Shown here: piece by piece, positions 49,795-61,137 of the stretch | Layout: every line of letters starts with the position of its first letter | Numbering within the stretch: position 1 is the first letter of the stretch | From: Pseudomonas sp. S30 | Lineage (GTDB): Bacteria > Pseudomonadota > Gammaproteobacteria > Pseudomonadales > Pseudomonadaceae | Direction of reading: 5' to 3' | Assembly: GCF_016518545.1 (NCBI RefSeq) | Contig: NZ_JACVTO010000021.1 | Span: forward strand, 1-64,000 | Length of the DNA stretch: 64,000 bases | Position numbers and translations under genes: made by a program | Notes under the pieces: model-generated | Seen by the model: the letters and a program-made list of their open reading frames with translations, nothing else | Told to the model about the DNA's origin: nothing | Database searches by the model: none

Positions 49795-50454
49795 ATGACG
49801 TTCAAGGCGCCTGACAGCCTCTGCGAGCAGATCGCTCACTACCTGGCCGAGCGGATCATCCGCGGTGAGCTCGTGCCCGGCGAACGCATCCAGGAGCAGA
49901 AGGTCACCCAGGCGCTCAACGTCAGTCGCGGCTCGGTGCGCGAAGCGCTGCTGATCCTCGAACGGCGCCATCTGATCGCCATCCTGCCGCGCCGTGGCGC
50001 CCATGTCACCGAGCTGGACGAGCGCAGCGTGCGCAGCCTGTGCGCGCTGATGGGCGAGCTGTACATCCTGCTCGGCTACGCGGTTGCCGAACACTGGCGC
50101 AGCGACGCCGACCTGCTGCCGTTCCTGGCTATCCAGCAGCGCCTGCACCAGGCCCGCGTCGCCCAGGACATCGAAGCCTTCGTCGCCGACAGTTTCGCGG
50201 TGATGCGCGCGGCCTATCCGTTCGCCGCCAACCCGTACCTGCAGGAAACCGTCGAGAACCTGCAGCCGGCCATGAGCCGCGCCTACTACCTGGCCCTGGA
50301 CCAACGCCAGGCCAACATGGACGACTACCTCGAACTGTTCGCCCGTCTGCTCGAAGCCGTGCAGCAGCGCGACATGCCGCGCATCCGCCAGGTGCTGGTC
50401 GCCTACTGCCAGCGCAGCTGCGAGCTGGTGCTGGCCGCCCTGGCGCGGGGCTGA
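49795..50454 (+). CDS. GntR-family regulator, FCD subgroup
   Basis: 219 residues. Winged helix-turn-helix at about 8-75 (QIAHYLAERIIRGELVPGERI, LNVSRGSVREALLILERRHLI, PRRGAHVTEL), then an FCD-type helical ligand domain (DDYLELFARLLEAVQQRDMP). Divergent from xdhA across 278 bp that contain both TGACC dyads and the xdhA promoter. It could regulate xdh, but the motif differs from typical GntR sites. AAGGA precedes ATG 49795; smc starts 3 bases after its stop. Confidence 0.92.
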   Translation: MTFKAPDSLCEQIAHYLAERIIRGELVPGERIQEQKVTQALNVSRGSVREALLILERRHLIAILPRRGAHVTELDERSVRSLCALMGELYILLGYAVAEHWRSDADLLPFLAIQQRLHQARVAQDIEAFVADSFAVMRAAYPFAANPYLQETVENLQPAMSRAYYLALDQRQANMDDYLELFARLLEAVQQRDMPRIRQVLVAYCQRSCELVLAALARG

Positions 50455-50457
50455 TCG

Positions 50458-53952
<3,495 letters not shown>

Positions 53953-54156
53953 TACGCGAAGATGGGCCGGTATTTGTGGGTAAATGCGCCTCATCTGAGG
54001 GGACAGACGGTGTAAATTGCCGTGGGTCGTGCTAGCTTAACGTCACTCGTTTTGTGCGTGGGTAAAACGCCTGTCAGAACATAGAGTTGGCGCCACGTGT
54101 TAAAGGGCTTTCAAGCCTTTGTTTTCAAGCATATTTCTATAGAGGCACGGGATTAC

Positions 54157-55035
54157 ATGGAAATCGGTCTGCGCGAGTGGCTGATCGTCATCGGCATCAT
54201 TGTCATCGCCGGTATTCTTTTCGACGGCTGGCGCCGTATGCGCGGCGGAAAGGGCAAGTTGAAATTCCGTCTGGATCGCAGCTATTCCAACCTGCCGGAC
54301 GACGAAGGCGGTGCCGAGGTGCTCGGCCCTGCACGCGTACTGGACACGCATAAAGAACCCGAGCTGGACGAATCCGACCTGCCATCGATGAGCGCCCCTG
54401 AGCGCGAGCGCGATGCCAAGCCCGTCAAGCCGCCCAAGCGGGGCAAGCGAGCCGCCAGCGAATCCCATTCGCACGAGGCGCCCCTGGTCGCCGAGCCGCG
54501 TGAACCCGATCTGTTCGCCGATTCAGGTGACGAAGTCGTCGCTGACACCTCGCGCAACACCGGCTTCGCCAGCGGCAACAATGCCGCGAAGGAACTGCCT
54601 CCGGTGGAGGAAGTGCTGGTGATCAGCGTCATTTCTCGTGATGAAGGTGGCTTCCGAGGCCCGGCGCTGTTGCAGAACATCCTCGAAAGCGGCCTGCGTT
54701 TCGGCGAAATGGACATCTTCCACCGCCACGAAAGCATGGCCGGTCACGGCGAAGTGCTGTTCTCCATGGCCAACGCCGTCAAGCCAGGAATCTTCGACCT
54801 GGACGACATCGATCACTTCAGCACCCGCGCCGTGAGCTTCTTCCTCGGCCTGCCAGGCCCGCGTCATCCCAAGCAGGCCTTCGACGTGATGGTGGCCGCC
54901 GCACGCAAGCTGGCACACGAGCTGGACGGCGAACTCAAGGACGATCAGCGCAGTGTGCTGACCGCCCAGACCATCGAGCACTACCGTCAGCGCATCGTCG
55001 AGTTCGAGCGCCGCGCGCTGACCCAGAAGCGCTGA
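54157..55035 (+). CDS. zipA: Cell division protein ZipA
   Basis: 292 residues. N-terminal membrane helix (REWLIVIGIIVIAGILFDGWRRMR) with the N-terminus outside, a charged linker rich in Glu, Asp, Pro and Lys (about 35-145), and the C-terminal FtsZ-binding domain (VLVISVISRDEGGFRGPALLQN to the end). It tethers FtsZ polymers to the inner membrane. ATG 54157 after AGAGG gives the membrane helix directly. A 204-bp gap separates it from smc; a terminator follows the gene. Confidence 0.93.
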   Translation: MEIGLREWLIVIGIIVIAGILFDGWRRMRGGKGKLKFRLDRSYSNLPDDEGGAEVLGPARVLDTHKEPELDESDLPSMSAPERERDAKPVKPPKRGKRAASESHSHEAPLVAEPREPDLFADSGDEVVADTSRNTGFASGNNAAKELPPVEEVLVISVISRDEGGFRGPALLQNILESGLRFGEMDIFHRHESMAGHGEVLFSMANAVKPGIFDLDDIDHFSTRAVSFFLGLPGPRHPKQAFDVMVAAARKLAHELDGELKDDQRSVLTAQTIEHYRQRIVEFERRALTQKR

Positions 55036-55076
55036 TCGCACGGTGGACCTGTCGTCCGCCAGGGTTCAAGCACAAG

Positions 55077-55101
55077 AGCAGCCCCCTCAGGCTGCTTTTT
55101 T
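55077..55101 (+). terminator. Rho-independent terminator between zipA and ligA
   Basis: AGCAGCC (55077-55083) and GGCTGCT (55090-55096) with a 6-base loop, followed by six T. It lies only about 20 bp before the ligA start, so ligA needs some readthrough or a promoter overlapping this region. Confidence 0.88.
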
Positions 55102-55122
55102 GTTTTGCAAGAGAAGATGAAA

Positions 55123-57453
55123 ATGAACGCCGAAAACCGAATCCACGAACTGCGCGCCGAGCTGGACCAGCACAACTACCGCTACTATGTGCTGGACGAA
55201 CCCAGTGTGCCGGATGCCGAATACGACCGGCTGTTCAACGCCCTCAAGGCTCTCGAAGCCGAGCACCCGCACCTGGTCACCCCGGATTCGCCCACCCAGC
55301 GGGTCGGCGGCGCGGCGCTGGCCGCCTTTTCCCAGGTGCGCCACGAAATCCCCATGCTCAGCCTGGGCAACGCCTTCGAGGAAGACGACCTGCGCGAGTT
55401 CGGCCGCCGTGTGGTGGAAGGGCTCGACCAGGGCGAGGCAGTGGACTACAGCTGCGAGCCCAAGCTCGACGGCCTGGCGGTCAGCCTGCTGTACCGCGAC
55501 GGCCAGTTGGTGCAGGGCGCCACCCGGGGCGATGGCACCACGGGCGAGGACATCAGCACCAATGTGCGCACCATCCGCAATGTGCCGCTCAAGCTTCACG
55601 GCAAGGGCTGGCCCGAGGTGCTGGAGGTGCGCGGCGAGGTGTACATGAGCAAGGCCGGCTTCGAGCGGCTGAACGCCGCCCAGGCCGAGGTCGGCGGCAA
55701 GACCTTCGCCAACCCGCGCAACGCCGCGGCCGGCAGCCTGCGCCAGCTCGACTCGAAGATCACCGCCAGCCGCCCGCTGGAGTTCTGCTGCTATGGCGTC
55801 GGTCAGACCTCGGCCAGTGTCGGCGACAGCCACATCGCCACGCTCGAACAGCTCAAGGTCTGGGGCCTGCCCATCAGCCCCGAACTCAAGCATGCCGCCG
55901 GCATCGAGCAGTGCCTGGCCTATTATCACGACATCGGCGCACGGCGCACGGCGCTGCCCTACGAAATCGACGGCGTGGTGTTCAAGGTCAACAGCCTGGC
56001 GTCGCAACGCGAACTGGGCTTCCGCGCCCGCGAGCCGCGCTGGGCGATCGCCCACAAATTCCCGGCCATGGAAGAGCTCACCGAAGTGCTCGACGTCGAG
56101 TTCCAGGTGGGCCGCACCGGTGCGGTCACCCCGGTGGCGCGGCTCAAGCCGGTCAAGGTGGCGGGCGTGACCGTGTCCAACGCCACCCTGCACAACATGG
56201 ACGAGATCGCCCGCCTGGGGCTGCGCATCGGCGATACGGTGATCATTCGCCGTGCCGGCGACGTGATTCCCCAGGTCATGCAGGTGGTGCTCGAGCGCCG
56301 TCCAGAAAACGCCCGCGTCGTCGAGGTGCCCAGTGCCTGCCCGGTGTGCGGCTCGCAGGTCGAGCGCACGCAACTGGTCAAGCGCAGCAAGGGGCGCGAG
56401 ACCACCAGCGAGGGCGCGGTGTACCGCTGCGTCGGTCGCCTGGCCTGTGGCGCGCAGTTGAAGCAGGCGATCATCCATTACGTGTCGCGCCGGGCGCTGG
56501 ACATCGATGGCCTGGGCGAGAAGAGCGTGGAGCAGCTGGTCGACGAAGGACTGATCCGCTCGCCGGCCGATCTGTACCAGTTGCAGTTCGAGCAGGTGGT
56601 CGAGCTCGAAGGCTTCGCCGAGGTGTCCAGCCGCAAGCTGCTGGAAGCCATCAAGGCGAGCAAGACCCCGACCCTGGCGCGCTTCATCTTCGCCCTGGGC
56701 ATTCCCGATGTCGGCGAGGAAACCGCCAAGGTGCTGGCCCGCTCGCTGGGCAGCCTGGCGCGGGTGCAGGTGGCGCTGCCGCAGGTGCTCACCTACCTGC
56801 CCGACATCGGCCTGGAAGTGGCGTACGAGATTCACAACTTCTTCGAGGACGTGCACAACCGCGAAGTGATCGCGCAACTGCTCGCCAGTGGCATGCAGTT
56901 GCAGGACGAAGGCGAGCTGGCTGCCGAGTTCGCGGCCAGCACGACACTGGCCGGCATGCTCGCCAAGCTCGACATCCCCTCGGTCGGCCCCACTGGTGCC
57001 GAGAAGCTGGTGGACAAGCTCGGCACGCTGGACAAGATCATCGCCGCCGACGGCATCGACCTGCGCCAGGCGCTCAACACCAAGCAGGCCGAAGCGGTGC
57101 GCGAGTTCTTCAAGGTCGAGGCCAACCAGCAGCTCGCCCGCGCGATCGAAGCCCAGCTGGCGGACTTCGGCATGCACTGGCACAGCGAGAAGAAGACCGC
57201 CGACGGCTTGCCCCTGGCCGGCCAGACCTGGGTGCTGACCGGCACCCTGGAACGCATGAGCCGCGACATCGCCAAGGAGAAGCTGGAAAGCCTGGGGGCC
57301 AAGGTGGCCGGCTCGGTGTCCGGCAAGACCCACTGCGTGGTGGCCGGGCCTGGCGCCGGCTCGAAGCTGGCCAAGGCCAGTGAGCTGGGGGTGAAGGTGC
57401 TGGACGAGGACGCGTTCGTCGCGTTTCTGGAAGGACAGGGCGTCGCGGTCTGA
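55123..57453 (+). CDS. ligA: NAD-dependent DNA ligase
   Basis: 776 residues, about 100 more than E. coli LigA but usual for Pseudomonas as I recall. It joins DNA nicks in replication and repair using NAD. Adenylation Lys114 is in EPKLDGLAVS; the zinc finger is CPVCG with two later Cys in YRCVGRLACG; helix-hairpin-helix segments and a C-terminal BRCT domain (GQTWVLTGTLERMSRDIAKEKL) follow. ATG 55123 (MNAENRIHELR) is preferred; ATG 55117 two codons earlier is also possible, and AAGAGAAG precedes both. Confidence 0.95.
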   Translation: MNAENRIHELRAELDQHNYRYYVLDEPSVPDAEYDRLFNALKALEAEHPHLVTPDSPTQRVGGAALAAFSQVRHEIPMLSLGNAFEEDDLREFGRRVVEGLDQGEAVDYSCEPKLDGLAVSLLYRDGQLVQGATRGDGTTGEDISTNVRTIRNVPLKLHGKGWPEVLEVRGEVYMSKAGFERLNAAQAEVGGKTFANPRNAAAGSLRQLDSKITASRPLEFCCYGVGQTSASVGDSHIATLEQLKVWGLPISPELKHAAGIEQCLAYYHDIGARRTALPYEIDGVVFKVNSLASQRELGFRAREPRWAIAHKFPAMEELTEVLDVEFQVGRTGAVTPVARLKPVKVAGVTVSNATLHNMDEIARLGLRIGDTVIIRRAGDVIPQVMQVVLERRPENARVVEVPSACPVCGSQVERTQLVKRSKGRETTSEGAVYRCVGRLACGAQLKQAIIHYVSRRALDIDGLGEKSVEQLVDEGLIRSPADLYQLQFEQVVELEGFAEVSSRKLLEAIKASKTPTLARFIFALGIPDVGEETAKVLARSLGSLARVQVALPQVLTYLPDIGLEVAYEIHNFFEDVHNREVIAQLLASGMQLQDEGELAAEFAASTTLAGMLAKLDIPSVGPTGAEKLVDKLGTLDKIIAADGIDLRQALNTKQAEAVREFFKVEANQQLARAIEAQLADFGMHWHSEKKTADGLPLAGQTWVLTGTLERMSRDIAKEKLESLGAKVAGSVSGKTHCVVAGPGAGSKLAKASELGVKVLDEDAFVAFLEGQGVAV

Positions 57454-57461
57454 GTCGCCCT

Positions 57462-57494
57462 GGTAGACGCGGCGGTTCGCCGTCGCAGTCTACC
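57462..57494. repeat. Long hairpin after ligA
   Basis: GGTAGAC and GTCTACC are the outer arms; the inner arms GCGGCGG and CCGTCGC close a TTCG tetraloop, giving about 14 bp with one wobble and one bulge. No T run follows. It starts 9 bp after the ligA stop and probably marks the mRNA 3' end or a U-less terminator. Confidence 0.55.
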
Positions 57495-57566
57495 GATGCA
57501 GAAGTCCCACGATCCTGGTATGCGTCCCAACCCTTTGAGAAATGATGACTTTTTTCACCTCAACGG

Positions 57567-57594
57567 TTGTAACTTCCCCACGTCCCGGTACAAT
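57567..57594 (+). promoter_or_regulatory. Promoter of 4.5S RNA gene
   Basis: TTGTAA (57567-57572) and TACAAT (57589-57594) are spaced 16 bp. Transcription would start near 57602, leaving a leader of about 25 bases before the mature RNA, like the leader removed by RNase P in E. coli. Confidence 0.7.
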
Positions 57595-57626
57595 GGCGCC
57601 ACTCATCGCCTGATGAGCTGCGTTAT

Positions 57627-57736
57627 GGTGGCCCCACCGGTCCCCCCGCATTGATTACCCGTTAACCTGGTCAGGCCCGGAAGGGAGCAGCCACAGCGGG
57701 AACATCGAGTGCCGGGGTGTGGCTGGTGGGGCTGCC
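57627..57736 (+). ncRNA. ffs: Signal recognition particle 4.5S RNA
   Basis: The RNA scaffold that binds Ffh for co-translational membrane targeting. The ends pair over 12 positions (GGTGGCCCCACC with GGTGGGGCTGCC, two wobbles). The apical region keeps CAGGCCCGGAAGGGAGCAGCC-type SRP bases with the GGAA tetraloop and the GTGCCGGGGTG symmetric-loop strand. The ends are estimated from the pairing, so mature boundaries may differ by several bases. Confidence 0.93.
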
Positions 57737-57971
57737 TCCATTTCAGAGCTTGGAAATTCTCTCCGGCGCTGCCTGAATAGCCTTCGATTACCTCATCGAT
57801 CTCCACTTGGCCGTTGATTCGCTCGTCGAGGCTAACTTGTCGCGATACATCCTGAGCTTGGGCCTCGATCCCCATGTGATCGATTTCCGTAGTCAAACCG
57901 CCCTCAAAGCCCTATGTTCTCTTGCCCACCGTGCCACCAGGCGCGGCCTCGATCGGTCAGGAGACCCTCCC

Positions 57972-58754
57972 ATGAAAGCGCTGCTGCTTCCCCTGTTGGC
58001 CTGCACCTTGCCGCTGGCCGCTCACGCCGCGGACATCGCCGCAGTATCACCCTCGCGGCTGGACAGCGTGCTCGAATCCGGCCAACTGCGGGTGTGCATG
58101 ACCGGCGACTACAAACCCTTCAGCTACTACCGCGCCGACCAGACCTTCGAAGGCATCGACGTCGACCTGGCACGATCCCTGGCCACCTCGCTGGGGGTCA
58201 AGCCGGTGTTCGTCAAGACCACCTGGCCGACCCTGCTCGATGACTTCTCCCGGCAGTGCGACGTGGCCCTGGGCGGTATTTCCATCACCACCGAGCGCCT
58301 GAAGCGGGTGGCCTTCGCCGAGTCGCACCTGGTCGATGGCAAGGCGCCCATCATCCGCTGCGCCGACCAGGGCAGGTTTCCCGACTTCGCCGCCATCGAC
58401 CAGCCTGGCACCCGCGCCATCGTCAATCCCGGCGGCACCAACGAGCGCTTCGCCCGCAGCCATTACCAGCACGCCCAGCTGACTCTGCACCCGGACAATG
58501 TCAGCATCTTCCAGGAGATCGTCGACGGCCGCGCCGACGTGATGGTCACCGATGCCAGCGAGACGCGCTGGCAGGCCCGCCTGCACCCGGAGTTGTGCCC
58601 GGTCAAGCCGGACCAGCCGCTGCAGTACGCGCAGAAGGCGATCATGTTGCCGCGCGGCGACGTGCCGTTCAAAGCCTACGTGGATGGCTGGCTGAACCTG
58701 GCCAAGGCCAATGGCGAGTTTGGGCAGATCATGGATCGCTGGTTGAAGCAGTGA
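57972..58754 (+). CDS. PheC-like periplasmic cyclohexadienyl dehydratase / solute-binding protein
   Basis: 260 residues. Signal peptide (about 1-19, LPLAAHA) then a class-II solute-binding fold. The sequence follows P. aeruginosa PheC closely from memory: ESGQLRVCMTGDYKPFSYY, IVNPGGTNERFARSHY, HPDNVSIFQEIVDGRADVMVTDAS and ARLHPELCPV. The Glu proposed as the general acid in PheC aligns to Glu197 (TDASETRWQ). PheC makes phenylpyruvate from prephenate, or phenylalanine from arogenate. Without testing, an amino-acid binding protein remains possible; no transport genes are adjacent. ATG 57972 follows a purine-rich stretch. Confidence 0.75.
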   Translation: MKALLLPLLACTLPLAAHAADIAAVSPSRLDSVLESGQLRVCMTGDYKPFSYYRADQTFEGIDVDLARSLATSLGVKPVFVKTTWPTLLDDFSRQCDVALGGISITTERLKRVAFAESHLVDGKAPIIRCADQGRFPDFAAIDQPGTRAIVNPGGTNERFARSHYQHAQLTLHPDNVSIFQEIVDGRADVMVTDASETRWQARLHPELCPVKPDQPLQYAQKAIMLPRGDVPFKAYVDGWLNLAKANGEFGQIMDRWLKQ

Positions 58755-58952
58755 AGCCGCGATGAATAGGGCGTTCCCGCCGGCGTGACGAATGCCAGTT
58801 CGAAGACCTGTTCCACATCTGCAAGCGCCGCATCTGGACAACTCAAAACGCCCTTGCTAGTTTCCCCAGCCATGTATTTCGAAGTGTAACTAAAAGTCCG
58901 CATTTGATACTGAAATGCTATTACTTCGCTCACTTGGCAAGGACGCAATCCT

Positions 58953-59999
58953 ATGAAAAGCCTGCAAGGCCTTCCCAGTCTTATCAGCGCTTCGGTAGGC
59001 ACTCCCGGCAAGGCGCGTAATGTGCCGACCGATGTCCAGTGCATTCAGTACCTGTTCAACCTGATCGGCGCGCAGATGGGTTTCCCGCTGCCGGAAAACG
59101 GCCGTTGCGACAACCAACTGGTGCAGCGCATCAGCCAGTATCAGTTCCGTCAGCTCAAGTACGCGCACCCCGATGGCGTGGTCGATCCCCGTGGGCGTAC
59201 TTTCAACAGCCTGATCGAACAGGCCGTGCGCGTGCCGGTCAAGCTCAGCCCGGCGCTGCGCCTGCCGACCTTCATCAATGCCTTCGCCAACAACGGCGAT
59301 GCCCAGGTGCAGGGCACGGTCAACCATTACCTGGACCGTGTGCGGGCGATGATCGAGGCCGAGCGGCGCAATCGGGCGATGGTCCTGCAGGTGACCTGCG
59401 ACGGCAATACCAGCCTCAGCGACACCGATTACGACAACGCCGCCAAGCAGTTGGGCAACGGTATTTCAGCCAACTTGATCAAGGCCTTCGCCACCGTCGA
59501 GTCCGGCGGGCGCTCGGGTTTCGGCCCAGCGAAGCTGCCGGTCATCGCCTTCGAAGGCCACGTGTTTCAGCGCCTGACCAAGCACAAGTACGACCAGACC
59601 CATCCGCTGCTGTCGTACAAGTACGTCAAGAAGGCCGGGCCGCAGTGGCAGACCAACAACAAGGACCAGGCCAAGGCCTGGGAGACCATGGCCACGGCCT
59701 TCGGCCTGGATCAGGATGCCGCTTTGCAATCTGCATCCTGGGGCATGTTCCAGATGATGGGATTCAATTTCGCCGACTGTGGTCACGCCAACGTGTTCGA
59801 GTTCGTCGCGGCCATGAAGCTCAATGCCGGCGCCCAGCTCAAGGGTTTCCTGGGCTTCTGCACCAAGCGCCCGGCCTTCATCAAGGCGGCGAAGAACAAG
59901 GACTACGTCGGCATGGCGACCAGCTACAACGGCTCGGACTACGGCGACTACGACGTTCGCATCAGGAAAGCCTACGAGGCCCTCGAAGGGAAGAAATGA
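58953..59999 (+). CDS. N-acetylmuramidase (DUF3380) with peptidoglycan-binding-like domain; candidate antibacterial effector
   Basis: 348 residues, no signal peptide. The N-terminal region (about 1-95) contains QYQFRQLKYAHPDGVVDPRGRTFNSL, the DGxVDPxGxT pattern of a peptidoglycan-binding-like domain. The C-terminal domain (about 140-345) is an N-acetylmuramidase of the DUF3380 type: FATVESGGRSGF holds the probable catalytic Glu183, PVIAFEGHVFQRL follows, and SWGMFQMMGFNF is at 262-273. It would cut the glycan strands of peptidoglycan. Lack of a signal peptide plus the exported protein encoded one base downstream points to an effector/immunity pair, for example for type VI secretion, rather than phage lysis; no holin or phage genes are near. 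AAGGA precedes ATG 58953. The 198-bp upstream gap is AT-richer than its neighbours and holds no evident gene. Confidence 0.78.
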   Translation: MKSLQGLPSLISASVGTPGKARNVPTDVQCIQYLFNLIGAQMGFPLPENGRCDNQLVQRISQYQFRQLKYAHPDGVVDPRGRTFNSLIEQAVRVPVKLSPALRLPTFINAFANNGDAQVQGTVNHYLDRVRAMIEAERRNRAMVLQVTCDGNTSLSDTDYDNAAKQLGNGISANLIKAFATVESGGRSGFGPAKLPVIAFEGHVFQRLTKHKYDQTHPLLSYKYVKKAGPQWQTNNKDQAKAWETMATAFGLDQDAALQSASWGMFQMMGFNFADCGHANVFEFVAAMKLNAGAQLKGFLGFCTKRPAFIKAAKNKDYVGMATSYNGSDYGDYDVRIRKAYEALEGKK

Positions 60000-60000
60000 C

Positions 60001-60621
60001 ATGAGCCATTCGTTCACTCGCCGTTTGTTCGCCACTGCCACCTTGCTGATCGGCGTGGTGGGCGCCGTACAGGCCGACGCCGCCGCCTTCAAGCCCGGCA
60101 AATACGACGCGCTGATGCTGGCCGTCACCCCCGATCATCAGGTCGAGGGCTTCTATTCCGAAACCCTTGGCCAGGGCGTGACCCGCACCTGCGCGTTCTA
60201 CTTCAAGGGGCCGATCCAGGCCGACGGCGTCGCGCCGCTGGCCACCTGGGAACACGACCGGTTCCCCGGTAGCCTCAAGGCCACCGACGACGGCGTAACC
60301 CTCACCATCCCCAAGGGTCGCGAGCATTCCGGTTGCCCCAGCGTGATCATGCCGCAGATCGCCACGGGGCTGGATCTGAGCCGTTACGCCGACAAGCCGT
60401 GGATCGGCCTGCTGAAGGTCACCGCCGACAAGGCCTACCTGCGCAAGCAGGCCCGTGGCAGCGCCGCCAAGCGCCCCTACATCGTCAAGGACGATGTGGT
60501 CGGCGTGCTCGCGGTGAAGGATGGCTGGGCCAAGGTGGAATACCTCAACGACGAGGACCGCTCGTTCACTGGCTGGATCAGCCAGGACCAGTACACGGGG
60601 CTGGTCCCGCCCAAGGAGTGA
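60001..60621 (+). CDS. Exported SH3-like protein, candidate immunity protein
   Basis: 206 residues. Signal peptide (about 1-28, TATLLIGVVGAVQADA) directs it to the periplasm. An unassigned beta-rich region (about 29-135) is followed by an SH3b-like domain (about 138-200: AYLRKQARGSAAKRPYIVKD, WAKVEYLNDEDRSFTGWISQ). It starts one base after the muramidase stop, so the two are cotranscribed. A periplasmic partner fits protection against the muramidase; immunity is inferred from context only. Confidence 0.7.
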   Translation: MSHSFTRRLFATATLLIGVVGAVQADAAAFKPGKYDALMLAVTPDHQVEGFYSETLGQGVTRTCAFYFKGPIQADGVAPLATWEHDRFPGSLKATDDGVTLTIPKGREHSGCPSVIMPQIATGLDLSRYADKPWIGLLKVTADKAYLRKQARGSAAKRPYIVKDDVVGVLAVKDGWAKVEYLNDEDRSFTGWISQDQYTGLVPPKE

Positions 60622-60702
60622 GGCGCCGCACCTGCATTTCTCGGCAAACAGGCTTATGATGCGCCTCTCGCAGCCCACCCATTCCTGAGAGAGGCCTTCA
60701 GC

Positions 60703-61128
60703 ATGGATCAGGTCGACGATCTGACCCGCCAGCGCATCCGCGACTGGCAAGCCCGCCGTTTGCTCATCAAGGACCAGATGGCCGCCGAGCCCGAGCGCGT
60801 GCTCGAACTGTCCCGCCTGCTCGACCAGATGGAAGAGGAGCACGAGCGCATCCTCGGCGAGGCCACGCAGGGTACCGCCGAAGCGCCGCAGGCGCCCGAC
60901 ACCGCGCCTGTGCCCGGCCTGGACTTTCGCCTGAGCATCTCGGCACGCAATGCCGCCGACCTGCGCCAGCTGCTGAGCCTGGCCTTGCACGAGCTGGACG
61001 GCGCGCTCCTCGCCCAGGCCGGCGCGGAGCAGGGGGCGCGGCACGTCTACCCGGGCGGCATGTCCGGCTCGCTGGGCACGTATGCCTACGAGCTGGACGC
61101 CAACCCCCATCCCGATTCCGCTGAATGA
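60703..61128 (+). CDS. Hypothetical protein paired with SF1 helicase-like ATPase
   Basis: 141 residues, soluble. The N-terminal 50 residues are a charged, probably coiled-coil helix (LTRQRIRDWQARRLLIKDQM, RLLDQMEEEHERIL); a Pro/Ala linker leads to a short C-terminal domain (LDFRLSISARNAADLRQLL, YPGGMSGSLGTYAYEL). No family recognised. Nine bases separate it from the helicase gene, so the products probably work together. GAGAGAGG precedes ATG 60703. Confidence 0.7.
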   Translation: MDQVDDLTRQRIRDWQARRLLIKDQMAAEPERVLELSRLLDQMEEEHERILGEATQGTAEAPQAPDTAPVPGLDFRLSISARNAADLRQLLSLALHELDGALLAQAGAEQGARHVYPGGMSGSLGTYAYELDANPHPDSAE

Positions 61129-61137
61129 CCGGCGCCG

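Noticed and set aside
55087..57333. Very long open frame antisense to ligA (and similar ones antisense to other genes, e.g. 59962-62862)
   Set aside because: High-GC third-position bias opens long antisense frames; the translations are rich in His, Gln, Ala and Arg with no domains, and the sense genes are clear.
58785..58952. Short open reading stretch (DECQFEDLFHICKRR...) upstream of the muramidase gene
   Set aside because: No start codon with a ribosome site and no recognised family; it could be a gene remnant but the evidence is too thin.
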